From: JBHGYD01 sp041920415
GTDB taxonomy: Bacteria > Bacillota > Bacilli > Bacillales > Anoxybacillaceae
NCBI GenBank assembly: GCA_041920415.1
Contig: JBHGYD010000003.1
Location: 124,001 to 188,000 of the forward strand
Direction: 5' to 3'
Length of the DNA: 64,000 nt
The first letter of the stretch is position 1. Every line of letters starts with the position of its first letter. Positions 17,080 to 25,656 of this stretch are shown piece by piece. The notes beneath the pieces are model-generated. The model was not told the origin of the DNA, did not search any database, and saw only the letters and a list, made by a program, of their open reading frames with translations. The translations under genes and the position numbers were made by a program.

Positions 17080-18429
17080 TTACACCTTCTTTCGTAATGA
17101 TGCGATAAAAAATCCATCTGAATCAAAATAATGAGGCAATAAGCGCAACTGTCCATTGTTTACATATGGCCGTACTTTTTCTGGCAATCGTTCTTTCAAC
17201 GTTTCATCGACAATAAATTCAGGATGACGGCTTAAAAATTCGGCGATGACATCTCCGTTTTCCTCCTCATCAATCGTACACGTGCTGTAAACGAGTGTTC
17301 CTCCTTTTTTTAATAACGGAGCTGCGGCAGTTAAAATTTCGAGTTGCAATTTCGCTAAGGTCGGAATATCTGCTTCTGTTTTGGCATATTTAATATCTGG
17401 TTTACGTCGTATGACTCCAGATCCAGAGCACGGAGCGTCGACTAAAATTTTGTCAAACGTTTCGTCCGCAAAATAGTTGGCTACGTTGCGGCTGTCTAAC
17501 ACATGTGTGGCGATGTTCGTTAGCCGAAGACGCTTTGCTTGCTCCTCAATCAATTTCACTTTATGTTCATGAATGTCTAATGAAACAACTTGCCCGGTAT
17601 TATTCATCAGTTCTGCAATATGTGTCGACTTTCCTCCTGGTGCGGCACAACTATCAAGAACGCGGTCATGTTCACGAACACCGAGCGCCTTTGCCACAAG
17701 CATCGAACTTTCGTCTTGAATCGTTATATATCCTTCTTGAAACGTTTGCGTGCGCGCTAAATTTCCTTTTTTCGCTTTAATCGCTTCTTCTGCGACTTCT
17801 CCGCGGACAACTTCAACGCCTTCTTGCTCAAGTTGATGGATGACTTGTTCCACCTTAGTTCGTGCCGTGTTGACTCGTGCCGTTTGCTTCGGCGCGAGTA
17901 AGTTCGTTTCACACATGTTTCGCGTTTCTTCGATGCCGTATTGATCGACCCAACGCTTGACGAGCCAAAGCGGATGACTTGTTTCCACCGCTAAACGTTC
18001 GATATCATCGACAATCGCGTCTAACGAAGGGACTCCTTCGCGCTGAACGGTGCGAAGCACTCCGTTGACCATCGAAGCAATTCCTTGATGGCCGCGCTTT
18101 TTGGCAATTTCGACTGCCTCAAAAATGATGGCCCGATCAGGGATGCGGTCAAGATACATCATTTGATACAGCGATAAACGAAGCAGCACCTTCACCCATG
18201 TGTGTAATTTACGTGCTTTTTTTAAAAATGGCCGCAAATAATAGTCGAGTGTATCACGGCGTTGAATCGTGCCATAAACAATTTCCGTCAATAGACCGGT
18301 ATCTTTTTCAGACAAGCGATGTGTTTCAATCATTTTATTTAACAGCAAATTACTGTATGCTTCCTTTTCTTCAATTGCTAAAAGTGTTTCTAATGCTACT
18401 TCTCGTACGTTTTTAGTTTTCATTTTCAT
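17080..18429 (-). CDS. rsmB: 16S rRNA (cytosine967-C5)-methyltransferase
   Basis: Methylates C967 of 16S rRNA. The 449 residues comprise an N-terminal NusB-like helical domain (about 1-140) and a Rossmann methyltransferase domain with the SAM site SCAAPGGKSTHIAE, the motif DAPCSGSGV and the catalytic cysteine in VYSTCTIDEEENG. The start overlaps fmt by 17 bases, typical of the fmt-rsmB pair. Confidence 0.96.
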   Translation of the reverse strand: MKMKTKNVREVALETLLAIEEKEAYSNLLLNKMIETHRLSEKDTGLLTEIVYGTIQRRDTLDYYLRPFLKKARKLHTWVKVLLRLSLYQMMYLDRIPDRAIIFEAVEIAKKRGHQGIASMVNGVLRTVQREGVPSLDAIVDDIERLAVETSHPLWLVKRWVDQYGIEETRNMCETNLLAPKQTARVNTARTKVEQVIHQLEQEGVEVVRGEVAEEAIKAKKGNLARTQTFQEGYITIQDESSMLVAKALGVREHDRVLDSCAAPGGKSTHIAELMNNTGQVVSLDIHEHKVKLIEEQAKRLRLTNIATHVLDSRNVANYFADETFDKILVDAPCSGSGVIRRKPDIKYAKTEADIPTLAKLQLEILTAAAPLLKKGGTLVYSTCTIDEEENGDVIAEFLSRHPEFIVDETLKERLPEKVRPYVNNGQLRLLPHYFDSDGFFIASLRKKV

Positions 18430-19369
18430 CTCCTAACTTTGTTCCGATTGTAACATTCGCACCGGCACCGCGTAAAAATTGTTCGGCGCTCATTCGTTTT
18501 TTGCCTGCTGGCTGCAGTTCGGTAATTTTAATGGCTGTTTCATTTCCCGTCGCAACGACAATGCCATCATTCACTAACTCGAGAATCGTTCCCGGAGAAG
18601 CTTGTTTACGTGCAGGAACTTTGTCTCCCCACCAAATTTTCCATACTTGTCCTTCAAACGTTGTATACGCAACAGGCCAAGGATTTAAGCCGCGAATATG
18701 GTTATAAATTTCCTCACCGGTCTTTGTCCAATCAATTTTTTCTTGCTCGCGCTTAATATTGTAGGCAAACGTCGCTTCTTCCTCGTTTTGCTTGATCGGT
18801 GTAAGTTTTCCTCCCAGCAAAAGCGGAATCGTCTCTGATAACAGTTTTGCCCCAGCGGCACTTAATTTATCATGGAGCGTGCCTACCGTATCCGTTTCAG
18901 TAATCGGTACTTCCACTTGTGTTAAAATGTCGCCAGCATCGAGTTTTTCAACCATATACATAATCGTAATTCCCGTTTTCGTTTTTCCTTGTAAAATCGC
19001 ATAGTGAATCGGCGCACCGCCGCGCAATTCAGGAAGCAGTGAAGCATGAACGTTAATGCAGCCGTATTTAGGAGCGTCAAGCAACTCCTTCGGTAAAATT
19101 TGCCCAAATGCTGCTGTGACAATTAAATCAGGTTTCAGCGCAAGCACTTGTTCATATTGTTCTTTTTCGCGAATTTTTGTCGGCTGCAATACCGGAATGC
19201 CGTGCTTCTCGGCTTCGACTTTCACCGGGGGCGGCGTTAATTCTTTTTTTCGTCCTTTCGGCTTATCCGGCTGTGTCACCACGCCAACCACTTCATACCC
19301 GTCTTGAATGAGCTGCTTTAGCACCGGAACAGAAAAATCTGGAGTTCCCATAAATACAATTCTTACCAT
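18413..19369 (-). CDS. fmt: Methionyl-tRNA formyltransferase
   Basis: Adds the formyl group to initiator Met-tRNA from 10-formyltetrahydrofolate. The 318 residues have MVRIVFMGTPDFSVPVL at the start, the catalytic region INVHASLLPELRGGAPIH and a C-terminal OB domain. It forms the usual priA-def-fmt-rsmB run. Confidence 0.97.
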   Translation of the reverse strand: MVRIVFMGTPDFSVPVLKQLIQDGYEVVGVVTQPDKPKGRKKELTPPPVKVEAEKHGIPVLQPTKIREKEQYEQVLALKPDLIVTAAFGQILPKELLDAPKYGCINVHASLLPELRGGAPIHYAILQGKTKTGITIMYMVEKLDAGDILTQVEVPITETDTVGTLHDKLSAAGAKLLSETIPLLLGGKLTPIKQNEEEATFAYNIKREQEKIDWTKTGEEIYNHIRGLNPWPVAYTTFEGQVWKIWWGDKVPARKQASPGTILELVNDGIVVATGNETAIKITELQPAGKKRMSAEQFLRGAGANVTIGTKLGDENEN

Positions 19370-19380
19370 CTACACATCAT

Positions 19381-19854
19381 CTACCCTTCTAATTCTTCGC
19401 TTTCATAGTAACGAATGACTTTTGATGTAAACAAAACTCCTTGCAAATGGTCGATTTCGTGTTGCAATGCGCGCGCTAAAAAGCCGGTTGCTTCAAGCGT
19501 ATACGTGCGACCACGCCGATTTTGCGCCCGCACTTTGACATAATTCGCACGTTTTACTTCACCAAATAGACCCGGAAAGCTTAAACATCCTTCCGGTCCG
19601 ATTTGCTCTCCACGCGCTTCGAGAATCACAGGGTTAATAAGCTCAATTCGTCCATGCTCATCGCCAATATCAACGATCGCAATCTGTTTAGCAATACCGA
19701 CTTGTGGTGCGGCTAAGCCAACGCCATCTGCTTCGAGCATTGTATCGTACATGTCATTTAGCAACTTCACAAGACGTCTGTCAAATTCCGTTACTTTTTC
19801 ACAAACCGTTTCTAAAATGTCTGCTGGATATGTTACGATTTTCAATGTAGCCAA
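19381..19854 (-). CDS. def: Peptide deformylase
   Basis: Removes the N-formyl group from new proteins. The 157-residue protein shows all three metal/catalytic motifs: GVGLAAPQVG, EGCLSFPG (Cys ligand) and QHEIDHLQG (two His ligands and Glu). I place the start at a TTG (ending 19854) because GGAGG lies 8 bases before it; the ATG five codons upstream overlaps that ribosome site. The resulting start, read as MATLKIVTYPADILE, matches the family. Confidence 0.94.
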   Translation of the reverse strand: MATLKIVTYPADILETVCEKVTEFDRRLVKLLNDMYDTMLEADGVGLAAPQVGIAKQIAIVDIGDEHGRIELINPVILEARGEQIGPEGCLSFPGLFGEVKRANYVKVRAQNRRGRTYTLEATGFLARALQHEIDHLQGVLFTSKVIRYYESEELEG

Positions 19855-19869
19855 ATGTAATTCCTCCAT

Positions 19870-22284
19870 TTACATCATCATATATGGATTTGTATCAATC
19901 GTTATCAGCAGTTCCCCTTGAGACATTTCTTGTTGATAACGGTCCACTACCGTCTTTAAAACATGCGTAAAATTTGGCTCCCGTTTGTATTTTATCATGC
20001 ATTGATAGCGATATCTATCATGGAGCCGAGCAATTGGTGAAGCGACAGGACCGAGAATGATAGCCTCTTTTGATAAATGCGCGCGCAAATACGTCGCGAT
20101 TTTTTCAGTGACAGCGACCGCTTTCGTGATTTCACAATGAGAAACAGTAATGAGTGTTAAGTAATAAAATGGCGGATAACCGTGCAGCTTACGAATCGCC
20201 ATTTCCTTTTGATAAAACGTATCATAATCATGATTGGCTGCTAATTCGACGCTGTAATGCTCCGGTGTATACGTTTGAATCACCACTTCTCCCGGCAGCT
20301 CATGCCGCCCCGCGCGTCCGCTTACTTGCGTTAACAGTTGAAACGTTTTTTCGGAAGCGCGAAAATCAGGAAGATGCAGCATGGTATCAGCCGTTAATAC
20401 GCCAACTAACGTCACTTTTGGAAAATCTAAGCCTTTGGCAATCATCTGTGTCCCTAACAAAATATCAGCCTTTCCTTCGCCAAACGCCGCAAGCAGCCGT
20501 TCATGAGCCCCTTTTCGGCTCGTCGTATCGACGTCCATGCGAATGACCCTCGCTTCAGGAAGCAACTTGCTGAGTTCTTCTTCGACTTTTTGTGTTCCCG
20601 TACCAAAAAAGCGAATATGTTCGCTTCCGCACGAAGGACAACGATACGTAATCGGTTCTTCGTATCCACAGTAATGGCATTTTAATCGTTGTTGTACGCG
20701 GTGATACGTCAGCGAAATATCACAATGCGGACAACGAATGACATGTCCACAATCACGACACATGACAAACGTTGAGTAGCCACGCCGATTTAAAAATAAC
20801 ACCGATTGTTCGCCTTTGTTGAGACGATCTTGTAATTTCTCGAATAAAGCCCGCGAAAACATCGAACGATTACCGCTCCGCAACTCTTCTCGCATATCAA
20901 CAATAGTAACAGACGGTAACCCGTTTTCACTCATACGTTTCTTTAATGTAAGCAGCTGGTAAACACCTTTTTTCGCCCGGGCAAATGATTCAAGCGAAGG
21001 GGTAGCGCTGCCAAGCACGACCGGGCATTGATAAAAACGAGCGCGGTAAATGGCAACGTCGCGCGCATGATAACGAGGGTTTTCTTCTTGTTTATAGCTG
21101 GCTTCATGTTCCTCATCAATAATAATCATGCCGAGATTTTCAAACGGTGCAAAAATCGCTGAACGTGCCCCAACAACAAGCTTTACTTCTTTCCGATGAA
21201 TTTTTCTCCATTCATCGTACTTTTCTCCTATGGATAGTCCGCTATGAAGGACCGCTACTTGTGAACCAAACCGTCCTTTAAACCGTTCGACCATTTGCGG
21301 GGTAAGCGAAATTTCTGGCACAAGCACAATCGCTTCTTTTCCTTGACGTAATACCTCCTCAATCGCCTGCATGTATACTTCTGTTTTTCCGCTTCCCGTC
21401 ACCCCATACATTAAAAACACTCGATGTTCATTCGCGCGTACGCTTTCTAAAATCGGCGCGAGCGCTTGTTTTTGCTCATCGGTTAACGGAAGCGGCTCTG
21501 TCTTTGTAAACTCGCGGTGTTCGTAAGGATCGCGATACATCTCCATTTCGTATTCATGAATAATTCCTTTTTGAATTAATGCTTTTACAGAAGCATAAGA
21601 AGCACCGCTTTGTTCTAGCAATTCCTTTAACGGCAGACCATCCTCTGCTGAAAGAAGAAGCGTTAACAGTTGTTTTTGTTTCATGGCGTTTGCTGGGAGC
21701 GCCTCGATCGCTTCATTTCTTTGTTCCACCGGCAAGGCAAACGCAACATATTTGACCGTCTTTTTCGTTCCTTTTTCTTTAACATGATAGACGACTTCTA
21801 AATGACCTTTTTGGATTTCTTTTTGTAAAAGCGATAAAACCTGTGTGTTTTCAATTTCTTTCCATGGAACGATGGAACGACCTGCAAAGAGAGGCTGAAT
21901 GCTCGCGTGTAAACGGACACGATGTTCTTCGTTGACAAGATGAATCTCTTTTTCGTATTTCGCCTTCATCGCTGCTGGCAGCATCGCCTGATAAGCGGAA
22001 ATGGCAAAACAAAGCGTCGTTTCCGTTAAATATTGGCCTAAACGTAATAATTCCTCATTCAACACAGGTGTGACATCTAATATGGCTTCTATCGGTTTTA
22101 ACGTTTTCACATCGGAATGTGATTTAATATCGACAACAAACCCTTGCAATAACCGCGCACCAAACGGAACCGTGACACGCATACCGACTTGCAAGACGTC
22201 TTCCCATTTTTCTGGTATTACATAATCGAACGGGCGGTCCGTTTGCCGCGTTGGCACATCGACAATCACCGCTGCTATTTTCAT
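19870..22284 (-). CDS. priA: Primosomal protein N' (replication restart helicase PriA)
   Basis: Reloads the replication machinery at broken forks. The 804 residues carry an N-terminal 3'-DNA-binding domain, Walker A GVTGSGKT near 295, a DEEH box, a helicase core split by a zinc-binding insert with paired CxxC motifs (CRDCGHVIRCPHC and KCHYCGYEEPITYRCPSC), and GRAGR near the end. The start overlaps the coaBC stop by 4 bases. Confidence 0.96.
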   Translation of the reverse strand: MKIAAVIVDVPTRQTDRPFDYVIPEKWEDVLQVGMRVTVPFGARLLQGFVVDIKSHSDVKTLKPIEAILDVTPVLNEELLRLGQYLTETTLCFAISAYQAMLPAAMKAKYEKEIHLVNEEHRVRLHASIQPLFAGRSIVPWKEIENTQVLSLLQKEIQKGHLEVVYHVKEKGTKKTVKYVAFALPVEQRNEAIEALPANAMKQKQLLTLLLSAEDGLPLKELLEQSGASYASVKALIQKGIIHEYEMEMYRDPYEHREFTKTEPLPLTDEQKQALAPILESVRANEHRVFLMYGVTGSGKTEVYMQAIEEVLRQGKEAIVLVPEISLTPQMVERFKGRFGSQVAVLHSGLSIGEKYDEWRKIHRKEVKLVVGARSAIFAPFENLGMIIIDEEHEASYKQEENPRYHARDVAIYRARFYQCPVVLGSATPSLESFARAKKGVYQLLTLKKRMSENGLPSVTIVDMREELRSGNRSMFSRALFEKLQDRLNKGEQSVLFLNRRGYSTFVMCRDCGHVIRCPHCDISLTYHRVQQRLKCHYCGYEEPITYRCPSCGSEHIRFFGTGTQKVEEELSKLLPEARVIRMDVDTTSRKGAHERLLAAFGEGKADILLGTQMIAKGLDFPKVTLVGVLTADTMLHLPDFRASEKTFQLLTQVSGRAGRHELPGEVVIQTYTPEHYSVELAANHDYDTFYQKEMAIRKLHGYPPFYYLTLITVSHCEITKAVAVTEKIATYLRAHLSKEAIILGPVASPIARLHDRYRYQCMIKYKREPNFTHVLKTVVDRYQQEMSQGELLITIDTNPYMMM

Positions 22285-23486
22285 CGAATCCCCTCGATAT
22301 ATTGAGCTATTTCTTTTAAAATTTCTTCCGCCACTTTCTTTTTCGATAAAAGCGGAAGTGATGTAACAGAGCCATCGCGTTTAAAAATCGTCACAATGTT
22401 TGTATCGCCGGCAAAACCTGCTCCTTCCTCAGCAACATTATTAGCGACAATCATATCTAAATTTTTACTTTCTAATTTTTTGCGGGCATATTCTTCGACA
22501 CGTTCTGTTTCCGCCGCGAAGCCAACTAATAGTTGCGTCGTTTTTTGCTCGCCAAGCGTTTTTAAAATATCGATCGTTCTCTCCATTTCAATCACATAAT
22601 CTCCAGGCTGTTTTTTCATTTTCTCCGTAAACACATGTTTTGGACGATAATCGGCGACAGCGGCTGATTTAATAACAATATCCACCGTCGGAAACACGTT
22701 CATGACTTCTTCGTACATCTCTTGCGCTGATTCCACGCGAATCGTCTTCACGTTAGGAGGAGATGGTAAATGGGTTGGTCCGGAAACGAGAGTGACTTCC
22801 GCACCGAACTTAGCTGCTGCTTCTGCAATCGCATACCCCATTTTTCCGGTCGAACGATTCGTAAAAAAGCGAACAGGATCTAATTTTTCCCGCGTCGGTC
22901 CTGCGGTAACGAGCACTTTTTTTCCTTTTAAAAGCGGTTGGGACAGAGAAAAATATTCTTCGATGGACGCAATGATTTTTTCTGGCTCTTCTAATCTTCC
23001 TTTTCCGACATATCCGCACGCTAAATGTCCTTCTGACGGCTCAATAAACTGATATCCGAAGCTAACGAGTCTTTCAATATTTGCCTTCACAGCTGGATGT
23101 TCGTACATATGGACATTCATTGCTGGTGCGATCCACACCGGCGCTTTTGTCGCTAGCAATGTCGTTGTTACCATGTTATCGGCAATTCCTTGCGCAAGTT
23201 TACCAATTGTATTGGCTGTCGCAGGAGCAACAAGAACAAGATCAGCCCAATCGGCTAAATCAATATGGGCAATGACTGCTGAATGTTTTTCTTCAAATGT
23301 ATCAACATATACGTCATTTCGTGATAACGCTTGAAATGTTAGCGGCGTCACAAACTTGCATGCTGCCTCGCTCATAATGACTTTCACATTTACTCCTCGC
23401 TGCGTTAATTGACTCGTTAAGGCCGCCGCTTTATATACGGCAATTCCACCTGTCACACATAGTAAAATGTTTTTTCCATTTACCAT
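22281..23486 (-). CDS. coaBC: Bifunctional phosphopantothenoylcysteine decarboxylase / phosphopantothenate-cysteine ligase
   Basis: Two consecutive steps of coenzyme A synthesis in one 401-residue protein. The CoaC flavoprotein half (about 1-180) has VTGGIAVYKA, PAMNVHMYEHPA and ACGYVGKGRL; the CoaB half (about 190-400) has TAGPTREKLDPVRFFTNRS and KSAAVADYRP. It overlaps priA by 4 bases, so the two are likely co-translated. Confidence 0.96.
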   Translation of the reverse strand: MVNGKNILLCVTGGIAVYKAAALTSQLTQRGVNVKVIMSEAACKFVTPLTFQALSRNDVYVDTFEEKHSAVIAHIDLADWADLVLVAPATANTIGKLAQGIADNMVTTTLLATKAPVWIAPAMNVHMYEHPAVKANIERLVSFGYQFIEPSEGHLACGYVGKGRLEEPEKIIASIEEYFSLSQPLLKGKKVLVTAGPTREKLDPVRFFTNRSTGKMGYAIAEAAAKFGAEVTLVSGPTHLPSPPNVKTIRVESAQEMYEEVMNVFPTVDIVIKSAAVADYRPKHVFTEKMKKQPGDYVIEMERTIDILKTLGEQKTTQLLVGFAAETERVEEYARKKLESKNLDMIVANNVAEEGAGFAGDTNIVTIFKRDGSVTSLPLLSKKKVAEEILKEIAQYIEGIR

Positions 23487-23511
23487 TTCACACCGCTCCT
23501 CTAACCATTGT

Positions 23512-23545
23512 AAAAAAATAACAACCTAAAAATTAGGTTGTTATT
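23512..23545 (-). terminator. Terminator after rpoZ
   Basis: Arms AATAACAACCTAA and TTAGGTTGTTATT pair almost without loop slack and are followed by seven T on minus. It separates gmk-rpoZ from coaBC-priA. Confidence 0.85.
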
Positions 23546-23546
23546 C

Positions 23547-23744
23547 TTACTCTTCCTTTACTAGTTCGATATGACCAGCCGCAATTTCCTCTAACGCTTT
23601 TCCCACAAATTTTTTCGATACTGGTTTTTCGATTGTTAAATCGGCTTTTTCTTGTAATTGGCGCGCCCGTTTAGCGGCAACGGTCACAAGTGTATATTTT
23701 GAATCTAATTTTTCCATTAATAAATCGATGGAAGGATACAACAT
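23547..23744 (-). CDS. rpoZ: RNA polymerase omega subunit
   Basis: Small subunit of 65 residues that helps fold and assemble the beta' subunit. The sequence MLYPSIDLLMEKLDSKYTLV and AAKRARQL match the omega family. It starts 3 bases after gmk; this pairing is conserved in Firmicutes. Confidence 0.95.
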   Translation of the reverse strand: MLYPSIDLLMEKLDSKYTLVTVAAKRARQLQEKADLTIEKPVSKKFVGKALEEIAAGHIELVKEE

Positions 23745-23747
23745 ACT

Positions 23748-24362
23748 TCATTCAACCTCCAGCATTTTTTTATAACGTTTCGCCACGCGTTCGCGTTTGC
23801 AATGCTCTGCCATCACGATCGCTTTAATGCGTTCACACGCCAATTCCACTTTGTCATTTTCAACGACGTAGTCGTACGCATCCATCATTTCGAGCTCTTC
23901 TCTCGCTGCTTTCATTCGGTCGTTAATCAATTCTTCCGATTCAGTTCCTCTTGTGATAATTCGGTTTTTCAGCTCGTTTAAGCTCGGTGGGGCAAGGAAA
24001 ATGAACAGCCCTTCAGGAAAGACTTTGCGCACTTGCAACGCGCCTTGCACTTCGATTTCAAGAAACACGTCTTTTCCTTCCTGAAGAGTCTTTTCAACAT
24101 AATCAATCGGAGTTCCGTAATAATTACCAACATATTCTGCCCATTCGAGCAATTTATTTTCCCGAATCATTTGTTCAAATTCCTCGCGCGTTTTGAAGAA
24201 GTAATCAACACCGTCCACTTCTCCTTCGCGCGGTTTTCTTGTCGTCACAGAAATCGAATAATGTAAATTAATATCTGGCTGGGAAAATAACGCTTTCCGT
24301 ACTGTACCTTTTCCGACTCCAGATGGTCCGGATAACACAATTAATAATCCTCTTTCACTCAT
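23748..24362 (-). CDS. gmk: Guanylate kinase
   Basis: Phosphorylates GMP to GDP. The 204 residues have the P-loop LSGPSGVGKGTVRK at about 10-23 and the GMP site TTRKPREGEVDGVDYFF. Order remA-gmk-rpoZ is that of B. subtilis. Confidence 0.97.
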   Translation of the reverse strand: MSERGLLIVLSGPSGVGKGTVRKALFSQPDINLHYSISVTTRKPREGEVDGVDYFFKTREEFEQMIRENKLLEWAEYVGNYYGTPIDYVEKTLQEGKDVFLEIEVQGALQVRKVFPEGLFIFLAPPSLNELKNRIITRGTESEELINDRMKAAREELEMMDAYDYVVENDKVELACERIKAIVMAEHCKRERVAKRYKKMLEVE

Positions 24363-24376
24363 AAAAGTATGGAAAC

Positions 24377-24640
24377 CTACCCTTCCTCTGATAAATCATC
24401 ACGTTCATATAGACGGTGCGCCACCGTTTCCGGCTGCACCGAAGATAATATGACATGATCGCTATCCATAATAATGACCGCACGAGTTCTTCTACCATGG
24501 GTCGCATCGACTAGCTTTCCGCTCTCTCGCGCATCTTGAATAATTCGTTTAATCGGAGCGGAATCAGGATTGACAATCGAGATAATGCGGGCGGCTGAAA
24601 CCATATTTCCGTAGCCGATATTGACTAGTTTAATCCCCAC
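24377..24640 (-). CDS. remA: Extracellular matrix regulator RemA (DUF370)
   Basis: DNA-binding activator of biofilm matrix and osmoprotection genes in B. subtilis. The 87 residues are highly conserved, with LVNIGYGNMVSAARII, DSAPIKRIIQDAR and DATHGRRTRAVI. I set the start at a GTG (ending 24640) preceded by AGGTGGAG; the ATG six codons upstream overlaps this site and adds residues absent from the family. Confidence 0.92.
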   Translation of the reverse strand: MGIKLVNIGYGNMVSAARIISIVNPDSAPIKRIIQDARESGKLVDATHGRRTRAVIIMDSDHVILSSVQPETVAHRLYERDDLSEEG

Positions 24641-24696
24641 AGAAACTCCACCTACCATAAAAATTATTGTTGCCGCAACTTGACGGTTATAAACAG

Positions 24697-25572
24697 TTAC
24701 TCTATATTTTGCACTTGCTCTTTCACTTTTTCAAGCGCACTTTTCATTTCCACAACTTGCAAAGCGATGCGGCTGTCGTTTGCTTTTGAACCGATCGTAT
24801 TCATTTCACGATTCAGCTCTTGCACTAAAAAGTCGAGCTTACGACCAACCGGTTCAGATTTATGTAACGTATCGGTAAACTGTTCAATATGGCTACGAAT
24901 ACGTTTGAGTTCTTCATTAATATCGGCTTTTTCGGCGAAAATCGCCACTTCCGTCAAGATGCGGGCTTCGTCAACCGCCCCTTGCACAAATTCATTCATC
25001 CGCTTGGTTAACCGCTCACGATATTGTTTCACTACTTCAGGAGCTAACATTTGAATGTTGTGCACGCATTGTGTAATGATAGCAAATTGCTCACGTATGT
25101 CGTTAAGCAACGCCTGTCCTTCTTGACGGCGCATCTCTGTTAACTGTTGAACCGCTTCTTCGGTAGCAGCAAGGACAAGTTGCTCAATCTCTTCGTTTCC
25201 TGCCTCTTCTTCGATGACCTCGGTCACTCCTTCTAGCTGAAACAATTGCGCAAGCGTCACGCGATCTTGCAGGGAAAAACGCTCATTCGCTTCTTGTAAT
25301 CGTTCATAATAATCATTCATTAACTGCCAGTCGACGCGCAATTTTCGCTTAATGAATCCTTCTCCTTCGACATTAACGAAAACTTCTACTCTTCCTCGTT
25401 TCACGTACTGCAAAATCACTTTTTTTATTTTATCCTCAAATATCGACCATTGTCTAGGTATACGAACAGAAATTTCACAAAAACGATGATTAACCGATTT
25501 CATTTCTACTGTTACATGCATATGCTCATTTGTTTGCTTGCTTCGTCCAAAACCTGTCATGCTGTAAATCAT
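24697..25572 (-). CDS. yloC: YicC/YloC family endoribonuclease
   Basis: The 291 residues start MIYSMTGFGRSKQ, the YicC N-terminal motif, and end with the DUF1732 region (LDFLVQELNREMNTIGSKAND). YicC proteins of other bacteria have been shown to cut RNA; the in vivo role in Bacillus is not clear. It precedes remA as in B. subtilis. Confidence 0.9.
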   Translation of the reverse strand: MIYSMTGFGRSKQTNEHMHVTVEMKSVNHRFCEISVRIPRQWSIFEDKIKKVILQYVKRGRVEVFVNVEGEGFIKRKLRVDWQLMNDYYERLQEANERFSLQDRVTLAQLFQLEGVTEVIEEEAGNEEIEQLVLAATEEAVQQLTEMRRQEGQALLNDIREQFAIITQCVHNIQMLAPEVVKQYRERLTKRMNEFVQGAVDEARILTEVAIFAEKADINEELKRIRSHIEQFTDTLHKSEPVGRKLDFLVQELNREMNTIGSKANDSRIALQVVEMKSALEKVKEQVQNIE

Positions 25573-25599
25573 GTTATCACACCCATTATGTTAACATAC

Positions 25600-25638
25600 A
25601 AAAAGAAAAGGTCATAGAGTCTTCCTCTATCACCTTTA
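25600..25638 (-). terminator. Terminator after yloB
   Basis: Arms AAAGGTGATAGAG and CTCTATGACCTTT with one mismatch enclose a GAAGA loop and are followed by TCTTTTT on minus. It ends yloB before the yloC start. Confidence 0.8.
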
Positions 25639-25656
25639 ATATTATAGCATATTTGC

